Positions 35,101 to 42,686 of a DNA stretch of 63,307 bases are shown here, piece after piece; the first letter of the stretch is position 1, and each line of letters opens with the position of its first letter. Position numbers and translations under genes: made by a program. The notes under the pieces are model-generated. The model was not told where the DNA came from, did not search any database, and saw nothing but the letters and a program-made list of their open reading frames with translations. Where the stretch lies: positions 1 through 63,307 of the forward strand of contig JAUYCC010000046.1 of assembly GCA_030692365.1 (NCBI GenBank), given 5' to 3'. This DNA is from Pelolinea sp. Lineage in GTDB: Bacteria > Chloroflexota > Anaerolineae > Anaerolineales > Anaerolineaceae.

Positions 35101-35281
35101 AATTAAGGTTTTCTTTTCTAGCTCTGATAATTTACGAAAAGCGGCTGACCAATTCAGAGACTATATTAAGGATGAGACCCTGGCTGTGTTGCTGGATGCG
35201 GAAAACATCCCCGACCGCCTGCCGAATATGAGTGACGAGTTCGATGGCGAATCCGTAACGCTTTGGCTGGAAAAAGTATAA
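32123..35281 (+). CDS. ileS: Isoleucyl-tRNA synthetase (eukaryote-like, long type)
   Basis: A 1052-residue class Ia synthetase that attaches isoleucine to tRNA-Ile. The HIGH-equivalent motif is PPTANGMPGVHHILARVF and the KMSKS motif is GQKMSKSKGNVV. The editing domain lies at about 190-400 (TTPWTLPGNVAVAVHPDVD). Metal-binding cysteines are CPRCGTPL, CEKCKHQEC and CPKCGEKM. Length and HIGH variant point to the eukaryote-like clade (IleRS2) that is often naturally less sensitive to mupirocin. It is preceded by an Ile-specific T-box with a GGAGG ribosome site. Confidence 0.96.
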   Translation: MFKPVSSKLNINQMELSIMEYWKKEDIFHSSVRNREGQPDFVFFEGPPTANGMPGVHHILARVFKDLFPRYKTMRGFHVTRSGGWDTHGLPVEIEVEKKLGFTNKQQIEDYGIAEFNKLCRESAFTYIKDWEKLTERIAFWVDFDTAYITYKNSYIESVWWILKNLWEKNLLYQGTKVVPYCPRCGTPLSDHEVALGYKDTTDPSVFVRMPLADDPGTSLMIWTTTPWTLPGNVAVAVHPDVDYVTVERRQKNGTPDEKEKLILAKSLIGKVFGDEPVEIIHEYKGRQLKGKKYQPLYTFLPPEKPAHRVVLGDFVTTDDGTGMVHIAPAFGADDREVALAEDLPVLMTVAPNGTFIAEVRPWSGKFVKDADPYIIEDLNSRGLLFKSEEYTHTYPFCWRCGTPLLYYSRQTWYIRTSALKDRLVALNQEINWYPEHIKNGRFGNWLENNVDWALGRERYWGTPLPVWMCEKCKHQECIGSVKELSEKTGKDLKGLDLHRPHVDEVFYACPKCGEKMRRVPELIDVWFDSGSMPVAQWHYPFENEESFKKQFPADYICEAVDQTRGWFYSLHAISTLLFDQVSFKNVLCLGLILDGEGQKMSKSKGNVVKPWEVLNEHGADAMRWYLYTASPPGQERRFSSELVSEVVRNFTLTLWNTYSFFVTYANLDGWKPKSGAKVQYSNLDHWLRAELHALVRDVTTAFETYDVLGATRPIEVFVDHLSNWFLRRSRRRFWKTESDADKDAAYATLYEALVTVSHLLAPTMPFIADELYRNLVLTVSPGVHKSVHMADWLKYDETCINDNLVNKMNLIMRLVSLGHAARNKSGLKVRQPLQEAAFAVSNTNDASVIEEYAELLQDELNVKKVRALSAASEAAAYELMPLPKQLGQKYKDMFPQVRNAVLDLDAEKAAMSLMAGNPVRVEVAGKEINILPDEVEVRMQAREGFSVASEGAYVAALVTTLTPELVNEGLAREFVRRVQEARKQADFEISDRIKVFFSSSDNLRKAADQFRDYIKDETLAVLLDAENIPDRLPNMSDEFDGESVTLWLEKV

Positions 35282-35325
35282 ATAATTAAGGGCGGATGAT
35301 AATCCGCCTCTGAAACTTATGAATT

Positions 35326-35781
35326 GTGGAAATCCCTGCTGAGCCTGGAAGTTATATTATTTTTGGAAGACTGGCTGATGAGGTGTGCTTTACTTCAGGT
35401 CTATTTTCAGGTCAGCTTCTTACTCGCGGGTATTACTTATATACCGGCAGCGCGTTTGGCCCGGGAGGATTACGCGCGAGGATTGCCAGACATCTAAAAC
35501 CCGGAACTAAGAAATTCTGGCATTTTGACTACCTGAAAGCCCTCATCCAAATAGAAGAAATCTGGTATTCGCCCGGTGGGAAAAATCAGGAGTGCCAGTT
35601 TATCAAAGCATTACAGGATTTGGATTATTCTTCCTTCCCATTTCTAAAATTCGGTTCAAGCGATTGCCGCCATGGCTGTCAAGCCCATCTGGTGAGGTTC
35701 CCTTTGGAAACCAATATGGATATAGCCTATGATCATTTGCACAAGTATGGTTTTTCCATAAATATAATATCTTTGAAATAA
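35326..35781 (+). CDS. GIY-YIG nuclease-like (DUF123) protein
   Basis: A 151-residue protein of the DUF123 subfamily of GIY-YIG domains. It has GSYIIFGRLADEV, TRGYYLYTGSAFGPGGLRARIARHL (the GIY-YIG core with the catalytic Arg), KFWHFDYL and the CRHGCQAHLV cysteine pair. The start is GTG 35326 with no clear Shine-Dalgarno; a 7-bp hairpin (35291-35308) between ileS and this gene may act as a weak terminator. Function is unknown. Confidence 0.83.
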   Translation: MEIPAEPGSYIIFGRLADEVCFTSGLFSGQLLTRGYYLYTGSAFGPGGLRARIARHLKPGTKKFWHFDYLKALIQIEEIWYSPGGKNQECQFIKALQDLDYSSFPFLKFGSSDCRHGCQAHLVRFPLETNMDIAYDHLHKYGFSINIISLK

Positions 35782-35820
35782 ATCTGATAGAATCCTTTGA
35801 AAAAGCCTGGAGACATCAAA

Positions 35821-36351
35821 TTGAAAAAAGCGCTGAAGAGTTATTCGGTATTAATTCCTACCGCGGGTTTATTGATTGCCTTGGACCAATGGACCAAATC
35901 TATCGTTCGACAAAATCTTGACCTCGGCGAGATGTGGATGCCTCTGGATTGGCTTTCGCCTTACGCGAGGGTTGTTCACTGGTACAACACCGGCGTTGCC
36001 TTTGGTATGTTTCAAGATAAAAATCTGCTTTTTTCAATCTTGGCGCTTGCGATTTCAGTCTTTTTAATCATTTTTTATCCCAAATTGACTGAAAAAGACT
36101 GGTTTTTACGCATTGCATTGGGGATGCAGCTTGGCGGATCGCTGGGGAATTTGATTGACCGCATCACGATTGGCCATGTGACCGATTTTATTTCAGTAGG
36201 AAAATTCCCTGTATTCAATATTGCGGATGCCTCTATATCAGTGGGAGTTGCAGTGATGATCCTCGGTCTGTTTATTGAGGACAGGAAAGAAAAACAGAAA
36301 AAGAAAGCTCTTGAAAATTTAAGCGATACCCTGAAGAAGGTAAATGATTGA
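35821..36351 (+). CDS. lspA: Lipoprotein signal peptidase (signal peptidase II)
   Basis: A 176-residue aspartic membrane protease that cleaves prolipoproteins after Lgt modification. It has IALDQWTKSIVRQNL, HWYNTGVAFGMF, GGSLGNLIDRITIGHVTDFI (first catalytic Asp) and FNIADASISVGV (second Asp). TTG 35821 is chosen because GGAG lies 8 nt upstream; an in-frame TTG at 35797 lacks this. The Lys-rich tail is cytosolic. It overlaps rluD by 4 bp. Confidence 0.95.
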   Translation: MKKALKSYSVLIPTAGLLIALDQWTKSIVRQNLDLGEMWMPLDWLSPYARVVHWYNTGVAFGMFQDKNLLFSILALAISVFLIIFYPKLTEKDWFLRIALGMQLGGSLGNLIDRITIGHVTDFISVGKFPVFNIADASISVGVAVMILGLFIEDRKEKQKKKALENLSDTLKKVND

Positions 36352-37265
36352 GCGAATTCATAAGCCAAGTCCAGTTTGACTACGATGAGCCCGAAAGGCT
36401 TGATAAGTATTTAGTATCCCGTTTCCCCGATTACTCCCGTTCCTATCTACAACGATTGATTAGAGATGGGCTTGTATTGATTAATGGCATCCAGCCGACC
36501 AAAACCGGATTATTACTGGAAAAGGGTGATCTTATTGAAATTCACTTCCCAGAACCGGAACCGATTGATATTATTTCCGAAGATATCCCGCTGGAAATTC
36601 TTTATGAAGACAAGAATCTGCTGGTGATCAATAAACCCGCTGGAATGGTGGTGCATCCATCTGCAGGACACTCAGAAGGAACGCTAGTGCATGCGGTAAT
36701 GGGACATGTGCCATTTCTGGAAGGGATTGGTGGGAAAATGCGTCCCGGGATCGTTCACAGATTGGATAAGGACACATCCGGAATAATTCTCATCGCGAAA
36801 AATGACAACAGCCACTGGTGGCTGCAGCGGCAATTTAAGCTCAGGGATGTGGATAAAATCTACATAGCGCTTGTTGATGGCTACCCCGCGACACCAACGG
36901 GAAGAATTATTGCGCCGATTTATCGTGACCGGGCGCAGCGAAAAAAAATGGTTATCGCTCCTGAAGGGAAGGGCAGGCATTCGGTAACCGAGTATCAAAC
37001 CATCAAACAATACGCCAATCATACCCTGCTCAAAGTGCATCCGCTCACAGGAAGAACGCATCAGATCCGCGTTCACCTGGCATCTCTGAGAATTCCGATT
37101 GCGGGAGATAGCGTTTACGGACATAAGAAACAAAGCATTGTTATAGGTAGGCATTTTTTACATGCGTCCGAACTTTCCATCCGGCTACCGGGTGAGAAAA
37201 AAAAGACAACTTTCCGGGCTGAATTACCCGATGAGCTGGCTGAAGTTCTTGAAAATTTGAAATAA
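36348..37265 (+). CDS. RluD-type 23S rRNA pseudouridine synthase
   Basis: A 305-residue RluA-family enzyme. The N-terminal S4 domain is ERLDKYLVSRFPDYSRSYLQRLI. The catalytic motif is RPGIVHRLDKDTSGIILIAK (Asp nucleophile), followed by HPLTGRTHQIRVHLASL. The usual lspA-rluD order supports RluD (U1911/1915/1917 in helix 69). The start is TTG inside the lspA stop. Confidence 0.93.
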   Translation: MSEFISQVQFDYDEPERLDKYLVSRFPDYSRSYLQRLIRDGLVLINGIQPTKTGLLLEKGDLIEIHFPEPEPIDIISEDIPLEILYEDKNLLVINKPAGMVVHPSAGHSEGTLVHAVMGHVPFLEGIGGKMRPGIVHRLDKDTSGIILIAKNDNSHWWLQRQFKLRDVDKIYIALVDGYPATPTGRIIAPIYRDRAQRKKMVIAPEGKGRHSVTEYQTIKQYANHTLLKVHPLTGRTHQIRVHLASLRIPIAGDSVYGHKKQSIVIGRHFLHASELSIRLPGEKKKTTFRAELPDELAEVLENLK

Positions 37266-37277
37266 TTGGAGAACATT

Positions 37278-38327
37278 ATGGCATTTGACAATGGAATGAT
37301 CGATCTACGTTCTGACACGGTGACTCAGCCCACTCCTGAAATGCGTAAAGCGATGGCTGAGGCAGTAGTTGGGGATGATGTATATTGTGAAGACCCCACG
37401 GTAAATAATTTGCAGGAAACCGCCGCGGAATTAATGGGTAAGGAGGCCGGGCTTTTTGTTCCATCGGGAACAATGGCCAACCTCATTGCAGTGCTGGCTC
37501 ATTGCCAGAGGGGGGATGAGGCTATTATGGGGAATCTTGGGCATACCTTTTTGCATGAGGTGGGCGGAATGTCAGCCCTGGGTGGAGTTTTCGCCAACAC
37601 AATCCCTAACCAGAACGATGGGACGCTTTCGCTGGAGGATATCCGCAATTCCTACCGGGAAGAAGATGTGCATCATCCTGAATCCAGATTGGTAATTCTT
37701 GAAAATACTCAGAACGCCTGTGGAGGGATCCCGCTTTCCGTTGATTATATGCGCTTGGTAGGAGAACTGGCTCACCAATTAGGAATGAAGCTGCATGTTG
37801 ACGGCGCTCGAATTTTCAATGCCACGGTTGCTCTAAACACAACTGCGGAAAATCTGGCTGCGGCAGCCGATTCCGTGATGTTCTGCTTATCGAAAGGTCT
37901 GTGCGCGCCTGTTGGGTCGGTATTGTGCGGATCTTCAGAATTCATTGCCCGATCGCGAAAAATACGTAAACAACTGGGCGGAGGAATGCGCCAGGCAGGC
38001 ATCCTGGCGGCAGCCGGATTGGTTGCTTTAAAGTCGATGGTTGGCAGGTTGGGGGAAGATCACGTCCATGCCCGGCAAATTGCGGATGGGTTAAAAGAAT
38101 TACCGGGGATTGAATTCCATAAAGGATATCCCCAAACCAACATGGTATTTATTCACATTAAATCCAACGCGTCAAAAAATCCTGAAGAACTAAGGACGTA
38201 TTTTGCCAATAAAGGCATTCTTTTCAGTTTCAGCGGACCTGAACATTTCAGGCTGGTGACGCATTATTGGATCAATGATGCTGATGTAACCAGGATTGTG
38301 AATTCTTTCAAAGAAGCGCTGGTTTAA
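37278..38327 (+). CDS. Low-specificity L-threonine aldolase
   Basis: A 349-residue PLP enzyme that splits threonine or allo-threonine to glycine and acetaldehyde. It has [19 protein letters not shown] at the start, [17 protein letters not shown], the PLP lysine in [16 protein letters not shown], and [20 protein letters not shown] 37278 has GGAG 7 nt upstream; TTG 37266 is a worse choice. It follows rluD by 12 bp. Confidence 0.94.
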   Translation: MAFDNGMIDLRSDTVTQPTPEMRKAMAEAVVGDDVYCEDPTVNNLQETAAELMGKEAGLFVPSGTMANLIAVLAHCQRGDEAIMGNLGHTFLHEVGGMSALGGVFANTIPNQNDGTLSLEDIRNSYREEDVHHPESRLVILENTQNACGGIPLSVDYMRLVGELAHQLGMKLHVDGARIFNATVALNTTAENLAAAADSVMFCLSKGLCAPVGSVLCGSSEFIARSRKIRKQLGGGMRQAGILAAAGLVALKSMVGRLGEDHVHARQIADGLKELPGIEFHKGYPQTNMVFIHIKSNASKNPEELRTYFANKGILFSFSGPEHFRLVTHYWINDADVTRIVNSFKEALV

Positions 38328-38365
38328 ATCGCTTTCAAGGTAAAAAAACCTTTAGAAATGCGATT

Positions 38366-38374
38366 TGTTATAAT
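38366..38374 (+). promoter_or_regulatory. Extended -10 promoter of the purine phosphorylase gene
   Basis: TGTTATAAT (TG-N-TATAAT, hexamer 38369-38374) lies 41 bp before the ATG at 38416 in an otherwise AT-rich gap. No -35 is needed or seen. Confidence 0.5.
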
Positions 38375-38415
38375 TTTTGTAACCCTTTATAAGTGCCAAA
38401 ATTTGAGGAGGCCAA

Positions 38416-39252
38416 ATGTCTGAATTTGTAACCTTGGCGATGATTGATGAAGCTGTGGCAGCCATACGCGCCAAAACAAGCCACCAACCCAAAATTGGAT
38501 TGATTCTTGGATCTGGGCTTGGTGATTTGGCTGAATCCATTAGTCCGGCAGATTATATCCATTACAGCGAAATTCCCCATTGGCCGGTCTCAACTATCCA
38601 GGGGCATAAAGGCCGCCTGGTGATTGGCGATCTGGAATCAAAACCTGTAATGATCATGCAGGGACGGGCGCATTTTTATGAAGGTTATCCAATATCATTT
38701 ATCGGGTTTCCCATCCGAGTCATGATCCGGATGGGTGTGGAAGTGCTGATCGTCACCAATGCTGCAGGAGGGGTTAACCCTGACTTCGGACCTGGTGATG
38801 TGATGTTGATCAAAGACCATATTTCATTAATGGCAATGGGAGGGAATAACCCCCTTCGAGGTCCTAACATCGATGAATTTGGGGAGCGCTTCCCGGATAT
38901 GAGCCGCTCATATGATCAGGACCTATTACAAAAAGCCCGTGAATCGGCGCAGGAAAAAGGTGTCAAACCTAAAGAGGGCGTTTATATTTGTTTGGCTGGC
39001 CCTTCATTTGAAACCCCCGCTGACCTGCAATTTATGCGTACGATTGGCATAGATGCGGTGGGAATGTCAACTGTACCTGAGGTAGTTGTCGCCCGGCATG
39101 GCGGTCTTAGGGTGCTGGGAATATCGGGTATCAGTAATAAAGCCAATTTAGATGGCTCTACTGTCACCACACACGAAGAGGTTCTTGAAGCCGGAAAGGT
39201 GCTGGTACCAAAATTGGATGCCATCATCCGGGGAGTGATCAGAAGAATCTGA
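38416..39252 (+). CDS. Purine-nucleoside phosphorylase (trimeric, PNP-I)
   Basis: A 278-residue trimeric PNP. It has KIGLILGSGLGDLAESI (phosphate loop), GRAHFYEGY, VTNAAGGVNPDFGPGDVMLI, YICLAGPSFETPADL and the base-binding SNKANLDGSTVTTHEEVL (the N of the purine site). It cleaves inosine and guanosine with phosphate. It sits near the pyrimidine phosphorylase and an MTAP, so nucleoside salvage is well covered. Confidence 0.95.
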   Translation: MSEFVTLAMIDEAVAAIRAKTSHQPKIGLILGSGLGDLAESISPADYIHYSEIPHWPVSTIQGHKGRLVIGDLESKPVMIMQGRAHFYEGYPISFIGFPIRVMIRMGVEVLIVTNAAGGVNPDFGPGDVMLIKDHISLMAMGGNNPLRGPNIDEFGERFPDMSRSYDQDLLQKARESAQEKGVKPKEGVYICLAGPSFETPADLQFMRTIGIDAVGMSTVPEVVVARHGGLRVLGISGISNKANLDGSTVTTHEEVLEAGKVLVPKLDAIIRGVIRRI

Positions 39253-39284
39253 TACGGCTACGCCGTACCGGGTAAGTAATTATT

Positions 39285-39971
39285 ATGGAAGAACTGCTGC
39301 GGTTCATGGCCACCTATGAAATGGGGGTATATATCATTTTTGGGGTAATTATCCTTATTAACCTCAAAAAGTTACTTGACGGGTGGACCGGATTACGAAA
39401 AGCGAATTTTGGCCTTGAAAGGGAAGTCGCGCAAAAGAAATTAAGGTCTGCAATCACAATCATTGCCTTATTCCTGATTTTTGGCATATCCAACTTCATT
39501 CTTGTATCGGTCGCTTCAATCCGTTATCCGGGAATTGCGAATATTGCGACTCCCACAATTGACCTGGTTTCTACTCCAATACCTTCCGGAGCGAATTCGG
39601 AAGGCGTTAAAGCAACACCTGAGACATTACAGCAAACCCAAACTGCCATTGCGCTCACTGGCTGTATTCCTGGACAATTGGAATGGATCGATCCCAAGGA
39701 TGGCGCGGAGGTCAGCGGTTCGGTTGAACTTAAAGGGACGGTCAATGTTCCTAACCTGGGTTTTTACAAATATGAGTACCGATTTCAGTCAGTCGAAACA
39801 TGGACTCCCATTTCCGCAGGGAATAGGCCGATAGTGGAGGAATTGTTCGCCGGGCGATGGAACACAGGCCAGCTCCAGCCCGGTAATTATTCACTCCGAT
39901 TAGTGGTTTCGGATAACCAGAATAATTTGCTGAAACCCTGTGAGATTGAAGTTAAGGTTTTACCTCAATAA
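39285..39971 (+). CDS. Membrane protein with two helices and an extracytoplasmic beta-domain
   Basis: A 228-residue protein of unrecognised family. A first helix (about 11-29, VYIIFGVIILINL) and a second (about 54-75, AITIIALFLIFGISNFILV) flank a basic cytoplasmic loop. The C-terminal half (after LTGCIPGQLEWIDPKDGAEV) looks like an Ig/FN3-type beta-sandwich outside the membrane (GSVELKGTVN, FYKYEYRFQSVETW, LQPGNYSLRLVVSDNQ). It shares the operon direction with pnp and GNAT. No function is assigned. Confidence 0.8.
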   Translation: MEELLRFMATYEMGVYIIFGVIILINLKKLLDGWTGLRKANFGLEREVAQKKLRSAITIIALFLIFGISNFILVSVASIRYPGIANIATPTIDLVSTPIPSGANSEGVKATPETLQQTQTAIALTGCIPGQLEWIDPKDGAEVSGSVELKGTVNVPNLGFYKYEYRFQSVETWTPISAGNRPIVEELFAGRWNTGQLQPGNYSLRLVVSDNQNNLLKPCEIEVKVLPQ

Positions 39972-39983
39972 AGGAAAACAATA

Positions 39984-40520
39984 ATGAATGTATTGATCCG
40001 CCAGGTAGTCTCTCCGGACATCGAATATTTAGCACGCTTTGACCATTGCGTAAAATCGGATTGTGTCTGGCAAATGTCGCAATCGATTAATGAAAGCCAG
40101 ATTCAAACTATTTTTAATGAAACCCATCTCCCGCGAGAAATGAGATTGACCTATCCCCGATCGCCAGATACCCTGGAGAACCGCTGGAAAAATTATTCAT
40201 CTGTTTTGGTCGCTTGTGTCGATAAAGCTCCTGTAGGGTATGCTTCGATAAGTGTGCTGTTTTCACCCGAAATGATTTGGGTGAATGACCTGGTGGTGGA
40301 TGGATTATGGCGGCGAGAAGGTATCGCCACATCGTTATTTCAGGCAGTCAGGGACTGGGGATTGGCCAGAAAATATACGCGAATTATGCTGGAAATGTCT
40401 TCCAAGAATTACCCCGCAATTTGCCTGGCAAAGAAATTGGGATTTGAGTTCACCGGATACAATGATAATTATTTTAGTAATAATGACATTGCCTTATTCT
40501 TTTCGCGATTTTTGAAATAA
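39984..40520 (+). CDS. GNAT-family N-acetyltransferase
   Basis: A 178-residue GNAT. Conserved motifs A and B are seen as IWVNDLVVDGLWRREGIATSLFQAV (acetyl-CoA pyrophosphate loop R-x-x-G-[IV]-A) and ALRY-like CLAKKLGFEFTGYND. The N-terminal part is variable. The substrate is unknown. It is 12 bp after the membrane protein gene and 11 bp before the 7TM-GAF gene, so these are probably cotranscribed. Confidence 0.87.
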   Translation: MNVLIRQVVSPDIEYLARFDHCVKSDCVWQMSQSINESQIQTIFNETHLPREMRLTYPRSPDTLENRWKNYSSVLVACVDKAPVGYASISVLFSPEMIWVNDLVVDGLWRREGIATSLFQAVRDWGLARKYTRIMLEMSSKNYPAICLAKKLGFEFTGYNDNYFSNNDIALFFSRFLK

Positions 40521-40531
40521 AGTATTTAAGT

Positions 40532-42433
40532 ATGAATTGGCTTACTGGAATCGAAATAGTTTTAAAAGCCGCAAGCGATGTGCTTACAGCGGGTGTGGCG
40601 GTCATAACCTTTTCACTTTTATTATATGCTGTCACTTTTAAACTCCGCGATGCAGTAACCAATACCTTCACACTTCTACTATTATGTCTCGTGGTGATAT
40701 TTGGAGCGGATGCTTTCATCACGGTCATAAAGAGCAATGCCTTGTTGGTTTCGGTAATTAAAATCCACTGGTCGGGCTTAATCCTTCTTCCTACCGCTTA
40801 TTTCCTTTTTTCTGACGCTTTACTTGCTTTAACAGGAAAACCAAGTAAAGGGAAGAGAAAGATCTCCGGGTTTGTTTTCATTCTTGTCAGCCTGGGTTTC
40901 TTGGTCTTGTTATTTTCAAATTTCCTATTAGGGAATTTGGTTTTTGACCAACCACCCGCACCATTCCTGGAACGGACATTCTTTATCGACCTTTTCTCTC
41001 AGTTCTTTGTAATCGTGCTGGTTCTCTCCTGGTATAACTTTGTGCGCGCTTACCGAAGGGCTTTTACGCATACCAGCCGCCGAAGGATGGTTTATCTCAT
41101 CGTCAGCGCGGTAGGACCTGCAGTGGGTTCATTCCCATTTTTGCTTTACGGGTCTGAATTTGCATCCAGGTCACCGATTATTTTCTGGCTTTTTTCAGTT
41201 ATTGCCAATTCAGCTGTAGCCGTCAGCGTTGTTGCAATGACCTATGCGGTCTCCTTCTTTGGCTTCCCTTGGACAGACCGTGTAATTAAGAGCCGGTTAT
41301 TCCGATGGGTGATGCGTGGCCCAATCACTGCCAACTTGACGCTCGGTGTTACGACGCTCCTTACCCGGTTGGGAAACCAGTTTAATATCAATAATTCCGC
41401 GGTTGTGGCTCTGGCAATGGTCGCTACGATTGTCATTTTTGAATACGCTATAACACTATTCGCTCCAATTTGGGAACGATTGTTCTTTTTTGGAGCTGAC
41501 CGGATTGAACTTGAAAAAATCAGAACCCTGGAAGATAGATTATTAACTACTAATGACCTGAGGCAATTTCTTGAGCTAGTTCTGGCTTCTGTTTGTGACC
41601 GGCTGCAAATCCCTGGCGCGAATTTGATAGTGAATATCAACCCTACGGAAAATCTGGATGTTCATACTGGAAATCGAAAAAATATCGGGTTGGATGAAAA
41701 ATTCCAAATCTTTGAAGTTCTTGAAAAAAAGAACTTCAACCGACCAATATTAGAAATTGGCGTACAGTCAATTATTCCCTTAATTGAAAGCAAGGATAAT
41801 GAAAATCCATCCATGCTAGGGGCAATTGTTATAGATCATGTTATTCCTTCACTCGATGATGAAAAGATTGTCGCGCTTAAAAAACTTTCCGCACGTGCGG
41901 TGCTCGCGCTGCGAGACCGGGTGGAACAGGAACAATTGTTTACCTCACTGGAAATGCTCACTCCGCAAGTTTCTGTAATTCAGGATTTGTTGGCTTCATC
42001 TCGCAAAGACCAAAGGCGAATTATTAATGGTGAACATGAGGTTGAACTCCATGACCTCGAAATTTGGGTTAAGGACGCTCTCACACAGATATGGGGAGGG
42101 CCTAAATTATTACAAAACCCAATTCTTCAATTGAATACAATTCAAAAACGTATTAAGGAAGCGAAAGAAACGCCTCTTAATGCGGTAAGGGAACTTTTAC
42201 GCGAAGCAATTACTCACCTAAGGCCGGATGGTGAACGACAATATACAAATGAATGGCTTTTATATAATTTGATGGATTTAAAATACCTGGAGGGATGGAA
42301 GGTGAGGGATGTTGCTCACCGACTTGCGCTATCAGAAGCGGACCTTTACCGAAAACAGCGCATGGCCATAACCGCCATTTCCCGGCAAATAATCGAGATT
42401 GAAAAAACTGCCTATCAGGAAAAAGCTATATAA
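40532..42433 (+). CDS. Membrane sensor: 7TM-like region, GAF-like domain and C-terminal HTH-like segment
   Basis: A 633-residue protein. About seven to eight hydrophobic helices (residues 8-310, with IIFWLFSVIANSAVAVSVVAM and VVALAMVATIVIFEYAITLF) form an N-terminal sensor like the 7TMR/histidine-kinase N-terminal type. A charged coiled linker (DRIELEKIRTLEDRLL) follows, then a GAF-like domain (about 335-490). The C-terminal 60 residues (WKVRDVAHRLALSEADLYRKQRMAI) resemble a sigma-factor-like or LuxR-like HTH rather than a kinase: no H-box or HATPase motif is visible. It would be a membrane-tethered one-component regulator, but the HTH call is tentative. Confidence 0.7.
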   Translation: MNWLTGIEIVLKAASDVLTAGVAVITFSLLLYAVTFKLRDAVTNTFTLLLLCLVVIFGADAFITVIKSNALLVSVIKIHWSGLILLPTAYFLFSDALLALTGKPSKGKRKISGFVFILVSLGFLVLLFSNFLLGNLVFDQPPAPFLERTFFIDLFSQFFVIVLVLSWYNFVRAYRRAFTHTSRRRMVYLIVSAVGPAVGSFPFLLYGSEFASRSPIIFWLFSVIANSAVAVSVVAMTYAVSFFGFPWTDRVIKSRLFRWVMRGPITANLTLGVTTLLTRLGNQFNINNSAVVALAMVATIVIFEYAITLFAPIWERLFFFGADRIELEKIRTLEDRLLTTNDLRQFLELVLASVCDRLQIPGANLIVNINPTENLDVHTGNRKNIGLDEKFQIFEVLEKKNFNRPILEIGVQSIIPLIESKDNENPSMLGAIVIDHVIPSLDDEKIVALKKLSARAVLALRDRVEQEQLFTSLEMLTPQVSVIQDLLASSRKDQRRIINGEHEVELHDLEIWVKDALTQIWGGPKLLQNPILQLNTIQKRIKEAKETPLNAVRELLREAITHLRPDGERQYTNEWLLYNLMDLKYLEGWKVRDVAHRLALSEADLYRKQRMAITAISRQIIEIEKTAYQEKAI

Positions 42434-42686
42434 GAATTGTTTTAGAGCCAATCTTCTGGATAATAGTCGTAGCTTGAAGCGGGAAAAATAAATTATCCTT
42501 ATAAATTTAGACAAAACTTAGGGTGGAAACAATTTATTAACTAGTTAGCCACTTTTCAGTGATAATATTGATTAAGATTATATATGGGTTTCTTTTATGT
42601 TCCAGATTATCATCAGATATTAAATGGTCTTTTTGGTGGTGGGTTTAAGCGCTAAATTCTTTATGCAAAACTAAAAAATTCGTCTA

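Noticed and set aside
39253-39267. TACGGC-TAC-GCCGTA hairpin after the purine phosphorylase gene
   Set aside because: A lone 6-bp stem without a T-tract; not enough to call a terminator or a repeat family.
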